DNA of 64,000 nucleotides from Trichobilharzia regenti (lineage: Eukaryota; Platyhelminthes; Trematoda; Strigeidida; Schistosomatidae). Made by a program: the position numbers and the translations under genes. This document shows, one piece after another, positions 53,819-64,000 of the stretch; within the stretch, counting starts at the first letter, position 1, and each line of letters opens with the position of its first letter. Below the pieces are notes generated by a model. That model worked only from the letters and a program-made list of their open reading frames with translations, made no database searches and was not told the DNA's origin. The stretch is taken from assembly GCA_944472135.2 (NCBI GenBank), contig OX235270.1, positions 134,059,632 through 134,123,631 of the forward strand. Direction: 5' to 3'.

Positions 53819-54400
53819 CGTCAACCTGAGAAGGGTTGTAGGCGTACTGCTGTAAGTCCTACAATTCTTCAAAGGGTAGCGCATCAATGAGCAGTCCACT
53901 GTGCTTGGTGTGTGATTTTGTACATATGTCGATATTGCATATACTGAATTGGTATCATTTATCATCTAGCTGTTGGTAATTCTGTTTGTGTCCGGACGAC
54001 TTCCACTTGTATCATCAACCTGAGAAGGAATGTGGGCGTACTGCTGTAAGTCCTACAGTTCTTCAAGGGTAGTTTGTCGTGTCAGAATCCACAACATTTG
54101 ATGTAGTGATTGTACTTATGTTTGCGTTAAATAATTGTGTGAGTTCCAAGTGATGTAATTGTTGGTTAATCTTGTTTGTGTCCGTACATTCCACAACTTA
54201 CAATCGTCAACCTGTGAAGGGTTGTAGGCGTACTGGTGTAAGTCCTGCGATTCTTCAAAGGAATTCCATCAAGACATGAACTGAGAGTTTGTGTGTACTG
54301 TTTGTATATACGTGTGGTGTGTCATATCAAGTGGTGTTTTTTGGATTCATTGTGTTTACTTGTTGTTTTCGTATCTTGTTGTTATTGCGTAATTTTGTTA
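53819..54400 (+). repeat. Three ~193-bp tandem repeats in copy A
   Basis: Units start at 53819, 54013 and 54205. Each opens with CRTCAACCTG, then GGCGTACTG and TGTAAGTCCT with a TTCTTCAA end. The first two also share a TTTGTGTCCG segment near their ends. Confidence 0.8.
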
Positions 54401-54968
54401 ATTTATTCGTCGTGATTATTTCTGAAGTTGTTTCGAGTCTTCTACATCCATGAATGAATAGATTGATGTTAAGGACAGCAGATGGGTCGTGTACGCCGGA
54501 GAGGCTAGGCTATTGCTGAGAATGAAATGCACACGGAGATAATTGTTAGCTGCGGTCCGACACGCCGGGGAGAAAGAGTGTAAACGACTGAGGCTCGCAT
54601 GCGTCACCGTTGCTAGAACTGAGGCAGAATGAGTGACAAGCGATTTCAGTGTTAATTGGTAGTGAGTAGATAAGAGAATGTGCGTAGAGTATCATGAGGT
54701 GCTGCTATGGTCTCGTTGCGTTCTGCAAGGGTCATTCTAGCAAGTGGCGATTGCGTTGCAAGATATCAAGAGGATGCCTTTAACTCGAAGGTGTAGGTCG
54801 TCATTGATGTGTGAGATTGTGCTGTGAGTATGCTTGTGGTGTGTTGGCTTTTCTGTTTGTTTTCCATTTCAGCTCTGTCCGTGTGACCCAGGTTCTCGCA
54901 ATGGCATCCAAGTCAACGTGTATAGGTCGTGATGGAGAAAAGGGATGGATCCGTATTTTGCCGGGGAG

Positions 54969-55324
54969 TGTCAATTTAGTTGAAGATTGAACGATCAATT
55001 CATGGTTGTTTGCTCAAAACCAACTTCCTCAATTTTCGCGGAGGCATCAATCTGCCAGTCATCGTCTCATCGGTCGCTGTTCAGAAAGAAGATTAACAAA
55101 ACTGTCAGAAGTAATATTGTGATTTATTATTGTAATATTTGTTCACAGACCTTAATCATACGTCATTTATATGTTGGTGTAACAATAAAGAATCCTCGAG
55201 TCAACAATTGGTGTTTTGGTTTTTCGTCCGTTATTACTAAGCGTTTCTGAGAAATTTCAAGCGACAGTGTGAGCCCGAGCGTAGCAAGAGCTGGGCACTA
55301 ACGGTTTATGAGACGCGACTGACA
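54969..55324 (+). repeat. 3' LTR of copy A
   Basis: 356 bp, TG...CA, with AACAATAAAG. Followed by the GGTCC duplication. Confidence 0.85.
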
Positions 55325-55329
55325 GGTCC

Positions 55330-56149
55330 CGAAATATATCTCGTGATTTGGATGATCAGCTCAGGTGTTTTTCTTTGTCTTTGATCTACGCGGAACGAGT
55401 ACTGTAAACGTTTTTGTTATAAGATCTTGCGTTAGTATACTCCGTAAAATCCGCGAACGTCAATACCGTCAGCCTCTAAAATCCTAAGTGCAGTAAATCG
55501 AACAAATGGAAAGCGAACCTTGACCGCATTACTCATATCGATCAAAAGTGGGTGCCCACTGAATTTCGAGGATGCTTCACCCCCCCCACCTCGAAATAAC
55601 GGAAGGATACCGCCAACCAACACACGAAAGTGGGGCCGGAATAATCGGCCCCTTTAAGCAAAACACATAGCAACCATGTGTCAAAGGTGTTTCAAATTTG
55701 GTGCAGTGCTGTCCCCTGTGCCAGTTGATGTAAGGGAATCGGCTCATGTAGCAGTCTCTGCCGTTGAATTCAGCGACGGCAGTAGACGCATTTTAGTCCG
55801 TAAACGAAATGGAACCCCTCTGTGAATTTCTACTGACGGTAAGTGCCTCTTGATACCTACTAAACACGCAACGCGATCAGTAGACGATGTCGCGATTCCA
55901 GACCAAACATTAAGGAGCAGTGATCCCACATAGTGGTGGCGGACGGAGATCATTTTGAAAGGTGTTGCTGTCCTGCCCACAGCAAGGACCGTTCGATGGT
56001 TCCTGACCTAAGGTTGACAAACGGCTATTAGCTCTCTGATACCGTCACCCCATGTCACATGCAGCTAATATTTCTAAGGGAAAAAATAAGCCAGTCGAAT
56101 AGGATTGCAGTCGAAAGTTAACTGTAGGATGCGTAGTTTATTTTCACAC
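55330..56149. repeat. Unclassified GC-richer repeat
   Basis: Base composition rises between about 55420 and 55990, and minus-strand frames (55432-55623 and 55744-55980) are open but match no domain I know. It looks like part of a transposable element. Confidence 0.35.
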
Positions 56150-56310
56150 TTTAGGGATTATTGTTGCAAAACTTAAACTGTTATCTCTCCTTTGAATCTC
56201 CCTTTACTCTCTTCTCTTGCTTTGTGGGCTACATAGATGGGGTGTGGTGACTCAAATTACCGCATACCTCTGCAAAGATCCGAGTTGTAATCAGTCAGTT
56301 AGCCACAAGT
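56150..56310 (+). repeat. LINE 3'-tail fragment
   Basis: CTTGCTTTGTGGGCTACATA, GGTGTGGTGACTCAAATTAC and a CGCATACCTCTGCAAAG segment match the LINE tail at 47810-47890. Confidence 0.55.
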
Positions 56311-59020
56311 CCGCGTAGCCATGAGGGTGATAGCTTGGCTGTGATGCTGCAGGGCTTCTACAAAACAGTATGATATGGACACTCGAATGTAGTGGGCTAC
56401 TGAGGAGCCCAGAAGGATAGGATAAGTAGCCAAGCAAGAGCTTTATCTTCTTAACGATTTGTAAAGCTTCCTTTATCTACTGAAAAATAAATGTTCTTTC
56501 CATGCGCATGAGTAAGTTTCCCGCTTCACTTGCCCCCTGCCATGCTTTTGAAAGTAAGGGTCCGAAAACACCATTAGTCTTCTATAATATTACAAGCTCC
56601 TCAGAAGCCCATCATACGTCAGTGGCTATATCATACTATGCTGTAAAAGCCACGCATCAGCTTCCACCTGGAAACGACTTAATTCAGGGTTTCGGTTAAT
56701 TCACCTTTCTTCTAGAACTACGTGCAGTATATTCCACCGAGTGCCCTTGTTTTTCATTGGCGAGTTTAGACTTGGACCCAACCACGTTTATCTGTAGGAA
56801 AACACTTTTGCTAAGGCTTTTGAATTTGAATAACTTCAACAAAATTAAAAGGAAAACCTGCACAAATTTCAATGCTTCAGTATAAACTCCCGAGGATAAA
56901 TCAGAAAATCAGTACAAGTATTACCAAACTTTTGCTCTTCTTCTACATATTTTATGTACCTCGGTGTTTGGGTTTAACTTCTTCAGTATCTATTCCCGAC
57001 ACAAACTTTTTTAGGTGGGAGCAATCACCATTATTCGTTTCTCTCTTATTTTTTATATTTTTTACTACCATAAACTTGAACTAGCCGTTAGTATGTACAG
57101 CTTAAATCCAATGACTATAAATACTTAGTAATAAAAAAGGGAGTGAACCCTGCATTTTTTCACATTCTTTGTTTAAATTATTAACATTTGCTGGCTGCCT
57201 GTGCACCTCTCTTGCTGTTTTCTTCTCTCTTCGAAGATACTGCTTTGGAGCACTGCGAACGTACGGTAATGTTGCTTTCTACGTTTGTATTATTTGAAGG
57301 GAGTTTCGTAATCACTAGAACCTATATTTGGTTGATGCTCAGAATATTGTTAGCACATATGCTGAACAACGGAACGACCTCAATCACGAAGTCCGTTCAT
57401 CATCGCAAAGCTGGTCTTTTGTGTCTGCTCATACCAAAATAATGCTGTACTTACCATCTACTGTGAAGTCTTATAGGTGACTCTAAACTGGCTGGACTTA
57501 TATGTCACGTTAGTTTAAATTTCGCTTGGAAATATTTTTTGTGGATAAGTTTTTAAAAAATAGTGTTATATGTTTTCTGGATTAATGGGAGTTCTCACTT
57601 CCTGACTAGTTATGTTGGTGTCCGTGTCATGTGACCTGACTGCGACACACTCTTAGCATCCTGGTTGCAATGATTAGTGTTTCAGGCGGACTGTGTCAAA
57701 ATACCGCTATAATCAGGAAGATGGAATAGTTGGAGGGTAATGTCATCTACAAAAATAGTTTAATGTATGTAGAAATTGCACCTTTCGGTATACTATCATC
57801 CAATGAAGACTTCACGTCTCAGGATAACAGTGTAGCTATTTTCGTGTGAACGACAATAACATTTGACAAAAGAATGCTATCTGTACATGGAAATCACCTG
57901 TAAATGCTAACAGAACCTTTTGTGGAACAAACGTTATCACGTAGATGTGTCTTTCATCATATGTGTGTTTGGAAGGAATTATCGTATGTTTGAAGGTTAT
58001 CTCTAGGTGGATTTAATATATATTTGGACCGATTGATGCGGCAGAATATGGGTTATGTGGATTCAATGTATAAAAATATCTCAACTTTGTTAATATTGTG
58101 CCATTGTGTGCTCACCTGACTGCTAGGCTAACAAATGTAGGTGGTTCTTACGATTGTTCCAAGTGTACTGCAGTGGAGAAGGCAATTACTCGTTTTATTT
58201 TCCTCACTTTTTCACATAGTGCACTAATTCAGTATATCGTGTGATTGTACACATGGATTGCGTTGATCATGAGAACTGAAACTATTCACCTTTATTGTTA
58301 TCAGTCTATGGATTAAGCTCAAAAAATTGCCACTATGTGCTGAACTAAGTCTTTTCGTTGTGAAGTAATGCTAGTCAGTGCTTCATATGTCCTGTGAAAC
58401 CATTTCAGAACAGATTCAGAATTTACTCACCATAGAATGTTAGAGTTATTCCAGAATTAGTAGGATTAAATTCAACGTTATAGCAAGCTTGGTCACTGCC
58501 TGTTATACTGTTTCCACTGACACTGTATACTTAATGCTGCAATATTTTTGATCACCAATAGTGGAATTTTTCGTGAAATTTACACTTATATGAAGCAGTA
58601 CAGATGCAGTGTCACGGTTGGGTGACTAGGTTGAATTATATGGCAATGTTATCCTCATCAACACAGCAGGTCTGTGTATCTGACAATATTTTAAGTTTTT
58701 CTATTCTGTTAACATTCTGCGCAGCAGTTTAGAGTTGAGGCATGTTCAGCTCATATTTGGCGGCTGTGGTTTCCTAAATCTGAGAATGTAGTTTCGGAGG
58801 GGTTCACAAGTCTGTGTTCACTAGATATTACTAAGATTTTTGGTTCGTTTCTAAGTTACACATCTGCAATGTAAACATTTAAGTGTGAAGTTGGTCTGTA
58901 AGCAATCTTGATGAGATAGCGACACCTCAACAATATGGATGTTTCAGACATTGTCTTCAAATTTGTGCATAATCCTCTAATATTGAAAAGCATATCAGAT
59001 GTATTCATGCATATGGTGTA
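56311..59020. other. Mostly unique non-coding; possible calmodulin exon 1
   Basis: No repeat recognised. On the minus strand an ATG at 57455-57457 is followed by GTAAGTAC, and an ATG at 58431-58433 by GTGAGTAA. Either would fit an ATG-only first exon of calmodulin. Neither has been shown. Confidence 0.3.
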
Positions 59021-59340
59021 TCACAATGTAGATGAAGACTGAATGACCAATTCATGGTTGTTGGCTCAAACCCCACTCTATAATTTTTACGTGAGTCACC
59101 AATCCACCAGTCATCGTCTCATCGTTCGCTGTTCAGAAAGAAGATTAACAAAACCGTCAGAAACATTAGTCATAGGTGATTTATATGTTGAAGTAACAAT
59201 AAAGAATCCTCGAGTCAACAATTGGTGTTTTGGTTTTTCGTCCGTTATTACTAAGCGTTTCTGAGAAATTTCAAGCGACAGTGTGAGCCCGAGCGTAGCA
59301 AGAGCTGGGCACTAACGGTTTAGGTGACGTGGCTGACACC
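59021..59340 (+). repeat. LTR of the BEL/Pao-like family, upstream of copy B
   Basis: Its right two-thirds match the 3' LTR of copy A very closely (AATCCTCGAGTCAACAATTG through GGGCACTAACGGTTTA). About 55 bp in the middle (the GTGATTTATTATTG region) is missing. Confidence 0.75.
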
Positions 59341-59382
59341 TTTTGCGTAATATCCTTATTTTTGGTTACATTTCGGTGTAAG

Positions 59383-59507
59383 AATGAACGATTCTCGAGT
59401 AGCCAATCTGTATTCTGTTTTTCCTGGTTGGTTATTACCCATTGTTTCTGAAAATCTTCGAGGGACAGCGTGAGGTCCAGTGTAGTAAGATATGGACACT
59501 GACAGTT
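59383..59507 (+). repeat. Second, diverged LTR 3' end in front of copy B
   Basis: A repeat of the LTR's last part (GGTTGGTTATTACCCATTGT through GACACTGACAG), less similar to copy A. It reads directly into copy B's leader, so it looks like copy B's own LTR. Confidence 0.55.
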
Positions 59508-59601
59508 TCCGATAGATTCTGTTCGTCTTTCTCGGTGTCTGCAAGTCTTTTTGGACAAGTTTTATCTGGAACTTTTCTGGATTTTCCGGTCCAGTTTAAT
59601 G

Positions 59602-60843
59602 ATGTCTGTGTCAAAGAAGGGACAATGCGTCCTGGAAGTAATCTGAGTTGCTTGTTAATTTTAATGATATGTATGATGCTTATCATGATCAGTCTGTTAG
59701 ACATGGTTGGCCGTTTAGGGATAGTAAGGGTTTAAAGTTGCCTAAATTCGAGCATCGGTGCATTGATGAAGAAACCAGGCGACTGTCTACAGTTTATCAA
59801 ACAGTTTTGGATCATGTTGAGTGGTTTTTTTTATTAAATGATGAAATGAAGTTAATGTATTTCATGAGGTACTGCACTAGAATTGCTTCAAGAGCTATGC
59901 AGTGCAGTAAGGTTATGACCCAAAACGAAGGATATACTGAGGCGATGCAAATCCTGCGTCAAAGATTCGGAAGACTTTCGATGATTGTAAGGAAATTATT
60001 CGAGGCTGTTAAAGGTAGTGGTAGTCAATTACAAGATGACTCCAAGGCACTCAATGAGTTTCTGGATTATCTGTTGACTTACAAGAATACCTTGATTTCG
60101 ATTAATTGCATGATTGATCGCAACTCGAGTTTTATACTAGAAGTAATAGCAAGACGCCTACCTACTCGACTGCAAAGGAAGTGGGTGAAGATAAGCTCCC
60201 GTATGGAGGATGATGGTATCGAGCCAAAGTTCGATGATGTTCTGAAACTAGTAAAAGATAGTGTCAATCAATCTATGAGCAAGTTTGCCAGTATATTGCA
60301 TCTCACCCCTAGAATAGAGCAGTCTGAGAGCAAAACGCAATCATTGATGAAGAATAAGCCTCAGAGAAGTGGATATTGAGAAAGCACTATGGTGTCTAGT
60401 AATGCATATAAACTTAGTGAGTGTAACAGGCCTCGTGGTACATCCTCAACAGATAGGTTACAAGCTGCAAGACAAACACGGTTGTGTTTTACATGTTTGC
60501 AAGAAAAGCATACAAAGATGAACTGTGAATCAGTGAGCAAGTTTAGTGATAAGCTAAATGTGAAATCAAGGTCTGACTCCGAATTGTGTGACGATAACGG
60601 TGTTGTGAAGAAGTCTGTAGTTACAACTGGTAAGCCATTGTTGAATAGAGTGTCACAGAAGAGAGTTACAGTCTCAGAGTCTAGTTCTGACTCCATAGGT
60701 TTACAAAGTATTACTAGTCAGAGTGGAGATATAAAATCTTTGGGGATTTGTGAGGAGGAACCAAAATTGTCTACTGCTGTTAACAAAGAAATTGAAAATG
60801 ATAAAGTTGACGGTAAAGTGGATAGTCGTGATCGTGATCATGT
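59602..60843 (+). pseudogene. Gag-like ORF of copy B, first part
   Basis: An ATG at 59602 begins as in copy A, but the frame shifts before 59648. From there the frame runs to TGA at 60377-60379 (CGA in copy A) and continues in the same frame to 60850. The CCHC knuckle is intact at 60485-60526. The first half is clearly diverged from copy A. From about 60121 it is nearly identical over long tracts. The frame is then cut by the nested element at 60845. Confidence 0.75.
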
Positions 60844-60844
60844 A

Positions 60845-62621
60845 TGGTGATTGACAATTTCTATCTCTGTATTGTTTAAGTACTTACGGTTGATTGCTAA
60901 TATGTTTTATATATGAATTGCATTAGAAAACCGCTAAATACAAATTCCTGAATTCTGCCCTCTCTGTGTTTTGTTTTGATTCTTGTAATTCGGTTTTTTC
61001 GAAATACTAATACTACGATTATAATAAATTACTACAAATTGGCGTCGCGAGCAGGATTAAATAACCTGGGAAAATTTCCTCTAAATGGTTCTCCGCGGGA
61101 GATTGCTGATTATTTGGAATGCTTCGATGCGTGGCGCATTTCAAAGAATGTTCGGGATGACAAAATTCCAGGACATTTCATCACTGCTATTGGGCTGGAT
61201 GCATATAGTCTAGTAAAGACTCTGCCATTTCCAGATAAACCAATTTCTCTGCCATATTATAAACTCCGTGAACTTCTGATACATCACTTCCGTATAACTA
61301 CTTTTGAGACGCGAGAGAGGGCTCAGTTCAACAAACTGGTTCGTGCTCCCAACCAGAAGATTCGAGAGTTCATTCTTCAACTTCAAATTCAAGCTTCAAA
61401 GTGTAACTTTGGAGATCAGCTGCATACAAAACTACGTGATCGTCTAATTTCTGGAATCAATATTCCTAAGTTAGAGAAAGAGTTAATTCAGATTCCTTCT
61501 TGTACGTTTCAAACTGCTAAAGATTTACGTATTACATATGAAGATGTCAATAATGAATACTCTGCTCCCACTACGTCAGTATCTGATGTCATGCTTTCTA
61601 AAGTCGAAAATACAAGTGTTCATGGAAAGCAATCCAAACTGCCGTCCACAGTTAATAGAATGCAGCGAGAGATCAAAAACATTAAATCGTGTTTTTCCTG
61701 TGGAAAGTTACATCTACGAAGCACTTGCCGTTTTCGGAGTGCTAAGTGTCACAAATGTGGTAAAGTTGGACACATCAAGACTGTTTGCAGAAGTTCGAGT
61801 ACTTATGTTGCTCAGCATTCTTATAATTCTCCCAATCTGTGTAGTAAAATGGAGTCAATGTGTCTTTTAACTTTTCAAAATACTCAAGCTCATCCAATGA
61901 AAACCTCCACTACAAGTTCAGCAACTCAAGCGTCAACTGTTTCCAAAAATGAGGTAGCCGAGTTACAATGCGAACTGTCGAAAACATGAGAAGAACTGAA
62001 TGAGATGAGAGAGCAACTGATTAAAATGGAGGAATTGTTGCATATGCATAGACTGCGTCTGTTGAATGCAGAGCATACAAGTACCCATGAAAGTCCTGCA
62101 AAACTTTTCAAATCCCGAATTCTCAAAAAGCGTCTGATGTCCACGACTTCTAATATACATTATTACAAAGGGAATGACTACAGACCTGTTGGAATCATAC
62201 TACAAAAAATGGGAGGTCGAGTGGTGAAGATATTAGACATCAAAGATCACTCAGTTCATAACGGACACCTGGATAAAGTGACAATAAATGAAGTAGATAA
62301 TTCTGAAATAAGTCCAGATAACAGTGATGAAGATAATATCACAGAATCAGTTAGAAGGTCGCAGCTACTTGCAAGAAAACCGAGACATCGTTATAAATAT
62401 GCAAGGAGATATTCGACGTGTGGCGGATGTGGTGATTGACAATTTCTATCTCTGTATTGTTTAAGTACTTACGGTTGATTGCTAATATGTTTCATATATG
62501 AATTGCATTAGAAGTCCGCTAAATACAAATTCCAGAATTCTGCCCTCTCTGTGTTTTGTTTGGATTCTTGTAATTCGGTCATTTCGAAATACTAATACTA
62601 CGATTGAAATAAATTACTACA
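60845..62621 (+). mobile_element. Nested short LTR element carrying gag and a pol C-terminus
   Basis: Two 192-bp LTRs (60845-61036 and 62430-62621) begin TGGTGATTGACAATTTC and end AATTACTACA. It interrupts copy B exactly where copy A is continuous. The flanks (ATGTA left, TAATGAT right) give no clean target duplication. TTGGCGTCGCGAGCAGG after the first LTR is a likely primer site. Total 1777 bp, far too short for a full pol. Confidence 0.85.
61037..62439 (+). pseudogene. Gag fused to integrase C-terminal region (Ty3/gypsy-like)
   Basis: One frame runs from inside the 5' LTR to 62439, inside the 3' LTR, with a single TGA at 61987-61989. The gag part has FPLNGSPREIADYLECFDAW and FNKLVRAPNQKIREFILQLQ. 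Two knuckles follow: CFSCGKLHLRSTC (61690-61728, one residue short of CX4H) and CHKCGKVGHIKTVC (61747-61788, canonical CCHC). A coiled-coil-like Glu/Leu-rich stretch spans the stop. The last part (DYRPVGIILQKMGGRVVKIL, then RSQLLARKPRHRYKYARRYS) resembles the end of gypsy integrase. Protease, RT, RNase H and the integrase core are deleted. No ATG occurs in roughly the first 550 nt of the frame after the LTR. Confidence 0.75.
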
Positions 62622-63140
62622 TAATGATACCACACGTTTGTCTTTGGCTGATCATGATGAGATGAGGGGAATGTCTACTACTGCCAAGTTGAACAAAGGT
62701 TCTGTACAACTTGAAGGTGAAGTAGAATTAAGGGCAGATGCAGTTACAGAAGGTATGGATACTTGCGAGACCGTCAGTGTAATTGATCAGCCCACCTATC
62801 ATCAGATGTTAGTGCTGAACCGGAGCTAATAGTAAAAGACAGCAGTGGTGGTAGTCTTACAGTTAGACAAATTTCTGAAAGCCGAACAACAACAGCTTCT
62901 GATCCACCGCTAAGTTCATCAACTGGTATCAATCAGTCGTCGTTGGTGTTGTCATCCACAGTGAAAAGGACGTCCATGAACTCAGATGACTTGTGCTGTG
63001 ATTATGCTAGTATGAGTCCGTTTGAAAAGAAAAAGGATATTGCTCAGTTTACTGGGGATAAGCCAAATGTGTACGAGACGGTAATTTTTAAATTGACTGT
63101 TTTTTCAAATACTCATTCGTTGACTCACTCAAAGTCTTGA
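62622..63140 (+). pseudogene. Gag-like ORF of copy B, distal part
   Basis: Resumes the copy A sequence with ADHDEMRGMSTTAKL and, after a shift, TASDPPLSSSTGIN and KKKDIAQF. It ends TAF-less at TGA 63138-63140 with a different tail, so the hydrophobic segment of copy A is missing. Confidence 0.7.
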
Positions 63141-63548
63141 TATGAATGGCTACTTTCAGAAGGCCACCATGTATGTTTTGTCTGTTACAGCATTTTGGAG
63201 GTACGTTCGAAATTGGTGACATTTTTGAACGTGTTTTTCTTTGAAATTTATTTACTGCTTATCGTCATATAATCGTTGGAATTATGGTTCAAATCTCTAA
63301 AAAGCGTGTTCATAGAAACACAATTGTTTTAGATAGTGGCTTAATTTCGGTTATAACTGCATTACCGCCCCGTGATACAGTATCAACTACTAGCTCTCAA
63401 AATGGTTTGAGTGCATATCTCACTCCGGTGATACAGGTGAAAGATGTTCTGTTAGAGAACTCTGAGTTCTGTAAATTAAACCTCCTTGTGAAATATATCC
63501 AGAGGCAAGTAAGTGAACTCCAGGAAAAATTAGGTCAGTTTGATAGCA
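63141..63548 (+). other. Copy B distal region with a short ORF of unknown function
   Basis: The ORF starting at the ATG at 63284 runs through VHRNTIVLDSGLISVITALP and a KYIQRQVSELQEKLGQF coiled-coil-like stretch, then into the LTR-like sequence. It has no counterpart at this place in copy A. Its function is unknown. Confidence 0.35.
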
Positions 63549-63650
63549 TGTCAATGTATTTGAAGATTGAACGATCAATTCATGGTTGTTTGCTCAAACT
63601 CAACTTCCCCATAATTTTGGCGGCTCATCAATCTGCCACTCATCGTCCCA
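63549..63650 (+). repeat. Truncated 3' LTR of copy B
   Basis: TGTCAATGTATTTGAAGATT through CATCAATCTGCCACTCATCG matches the LTR start of copy A, then breaks off near 63650. Confidence 0.7.
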
Positions 63651-64000
63651 TGGGTGAGGATATAGGCTATAACCAGGTGTTCCCGCGCGATTTTATGGGT
63701 TACAGGCTACAGGCGTTATAATCGCCTATTTTTGGGAAATAGATTATATTAGACAAGTTTTAGACTTCTGTATCCAGAAGGCAGTATTTTGCTGTATTTT
63801 GTTCGTAGTAAAGCGCAAAATTGTACATTATAGCTCGGACGAATTATTAATAAAAAAGTCATCCTTTCTAAGAAAGTTCGCATAGAAAGACTATTATTTG
63901 CATTATAGTGCGTTGAGGGTTTGTATTTTGCGAGTTGTTTGAGATCTTAAGGTTGTAAATAGATTACAGGCAATGGCTGTTGTCATTCCAGTGAATCTAT
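63651..64000. other. Non-coding to window end
   Basis: AT-rich. No gene seen. Confidence 0.4.

Larger units (their letters stand above)
51359..55324 (+). mobile_element. Complete gag-only LTR retroelement, BEL/Pao-like (copy A)
   Basis: LTRs (51359-51715 and 54969-55324) begin TGTCAAT and end GACTGACA. The element is flanked on both sides by GGTCC (51354-51358 and 55325-55329), a perfect 5-bp target duplication. A short purine run GGGGAG adjoins the 3' LTR, and TGGTAGGAACAGAC (51724-51737) is a possible primer site. Inside is a gag-like frame and three tandem repeats, but no protease, RT or integrase. It must have been moved by a relative's enzymes. Confidence 0.85.

Noticed and set aside
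53819..54400. Possible CRISPR-like array
   Set aside because: The unit is about 193 bp, there are only three diverged units, they lie within an LTR element, and the genome is eukaryotic.
55432..55980. Host exon on the minus strand
   Set aside because: Frames are short with no splice context or domain. It looks more like element sequence.

Overview
This is eukaryotic, AT-rich, gene-poor DNA, most likely from a trematode of the Schistosoma group. The evidence is a calmodulin gene with a 36-nt micro-intron, many Sm-alpha-like SINEs that carry hammerhead-ribozyme sequence, a CsRn1/Boudicca-like Ty3/gypsy element with the usual gag-PR-RT-RNase H-IN order, Penelope-like elements with a GIY-YIG domain, and RTE-like and other non-LTR retrotransposons. 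The species cannot be fixed from the sequence alone.

Only two host genes can be supported. At the left edge (2-313, + strand) is one exon of an E1 ubiquitin-activating enzyme, ending at a clean GTGAGT donor. On the minus strand, 45628-50574 holds coding exons 2-5 of calmodulin. The splices close exactly into a 149-residue protein. The ATG exon is not in the adjacent sequence and may lie beyond a block of transposons at 51-55 kb.

The rest is mobile DNA and plain non-coding sequence. 0.9-18 kb: scattered tRNA-headed SINEs, Sm-alpha-like SINEs, RTE-like LINE pieces, a 130-bp palindrome and microsatellites. 18.4-21.8 kb: a decayed gypsy element on the minus strand. 22.8-28.9 kb: a LINE tail, a Penelope-like RT/GIY-YIG pseudogene, a perfect 21-bp hairpin and a ~510-bp inverted repeat made of two Penelope-like tails. 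32.8-37.4 kb: three non-LTR copies, one internally deleted and one facing the other way. 37.6-41 kb: SINE remnants. 41-51 kb: calmodulin and its flanks, with a LINE tail in one intron.

51.3-63.7 kb holds two copies of a gag-only LTR element whose gag resembles BEL/Pao (DUF1759-like). Copy A (51359-55324) is structurally complete, with TG...CA LTRs and a perfect 5-bp target duplication GGTCC. It has no pol; after gag come a hydrophobic tail and three ~193-bp tandem repeats. Copy B (about 59.0-63.65 kb) is diverged and mosaic. It is split by a 1.78-kb nested LTR element in which gag is joined to a pol C-terminus. None of the element ORFs examined is intact.

The most interesting signals are the triplet-length variation in the hammerhead core of the SINEs, the two pol-less LTR elements nested in one another, and the calmodulin micro-intron.
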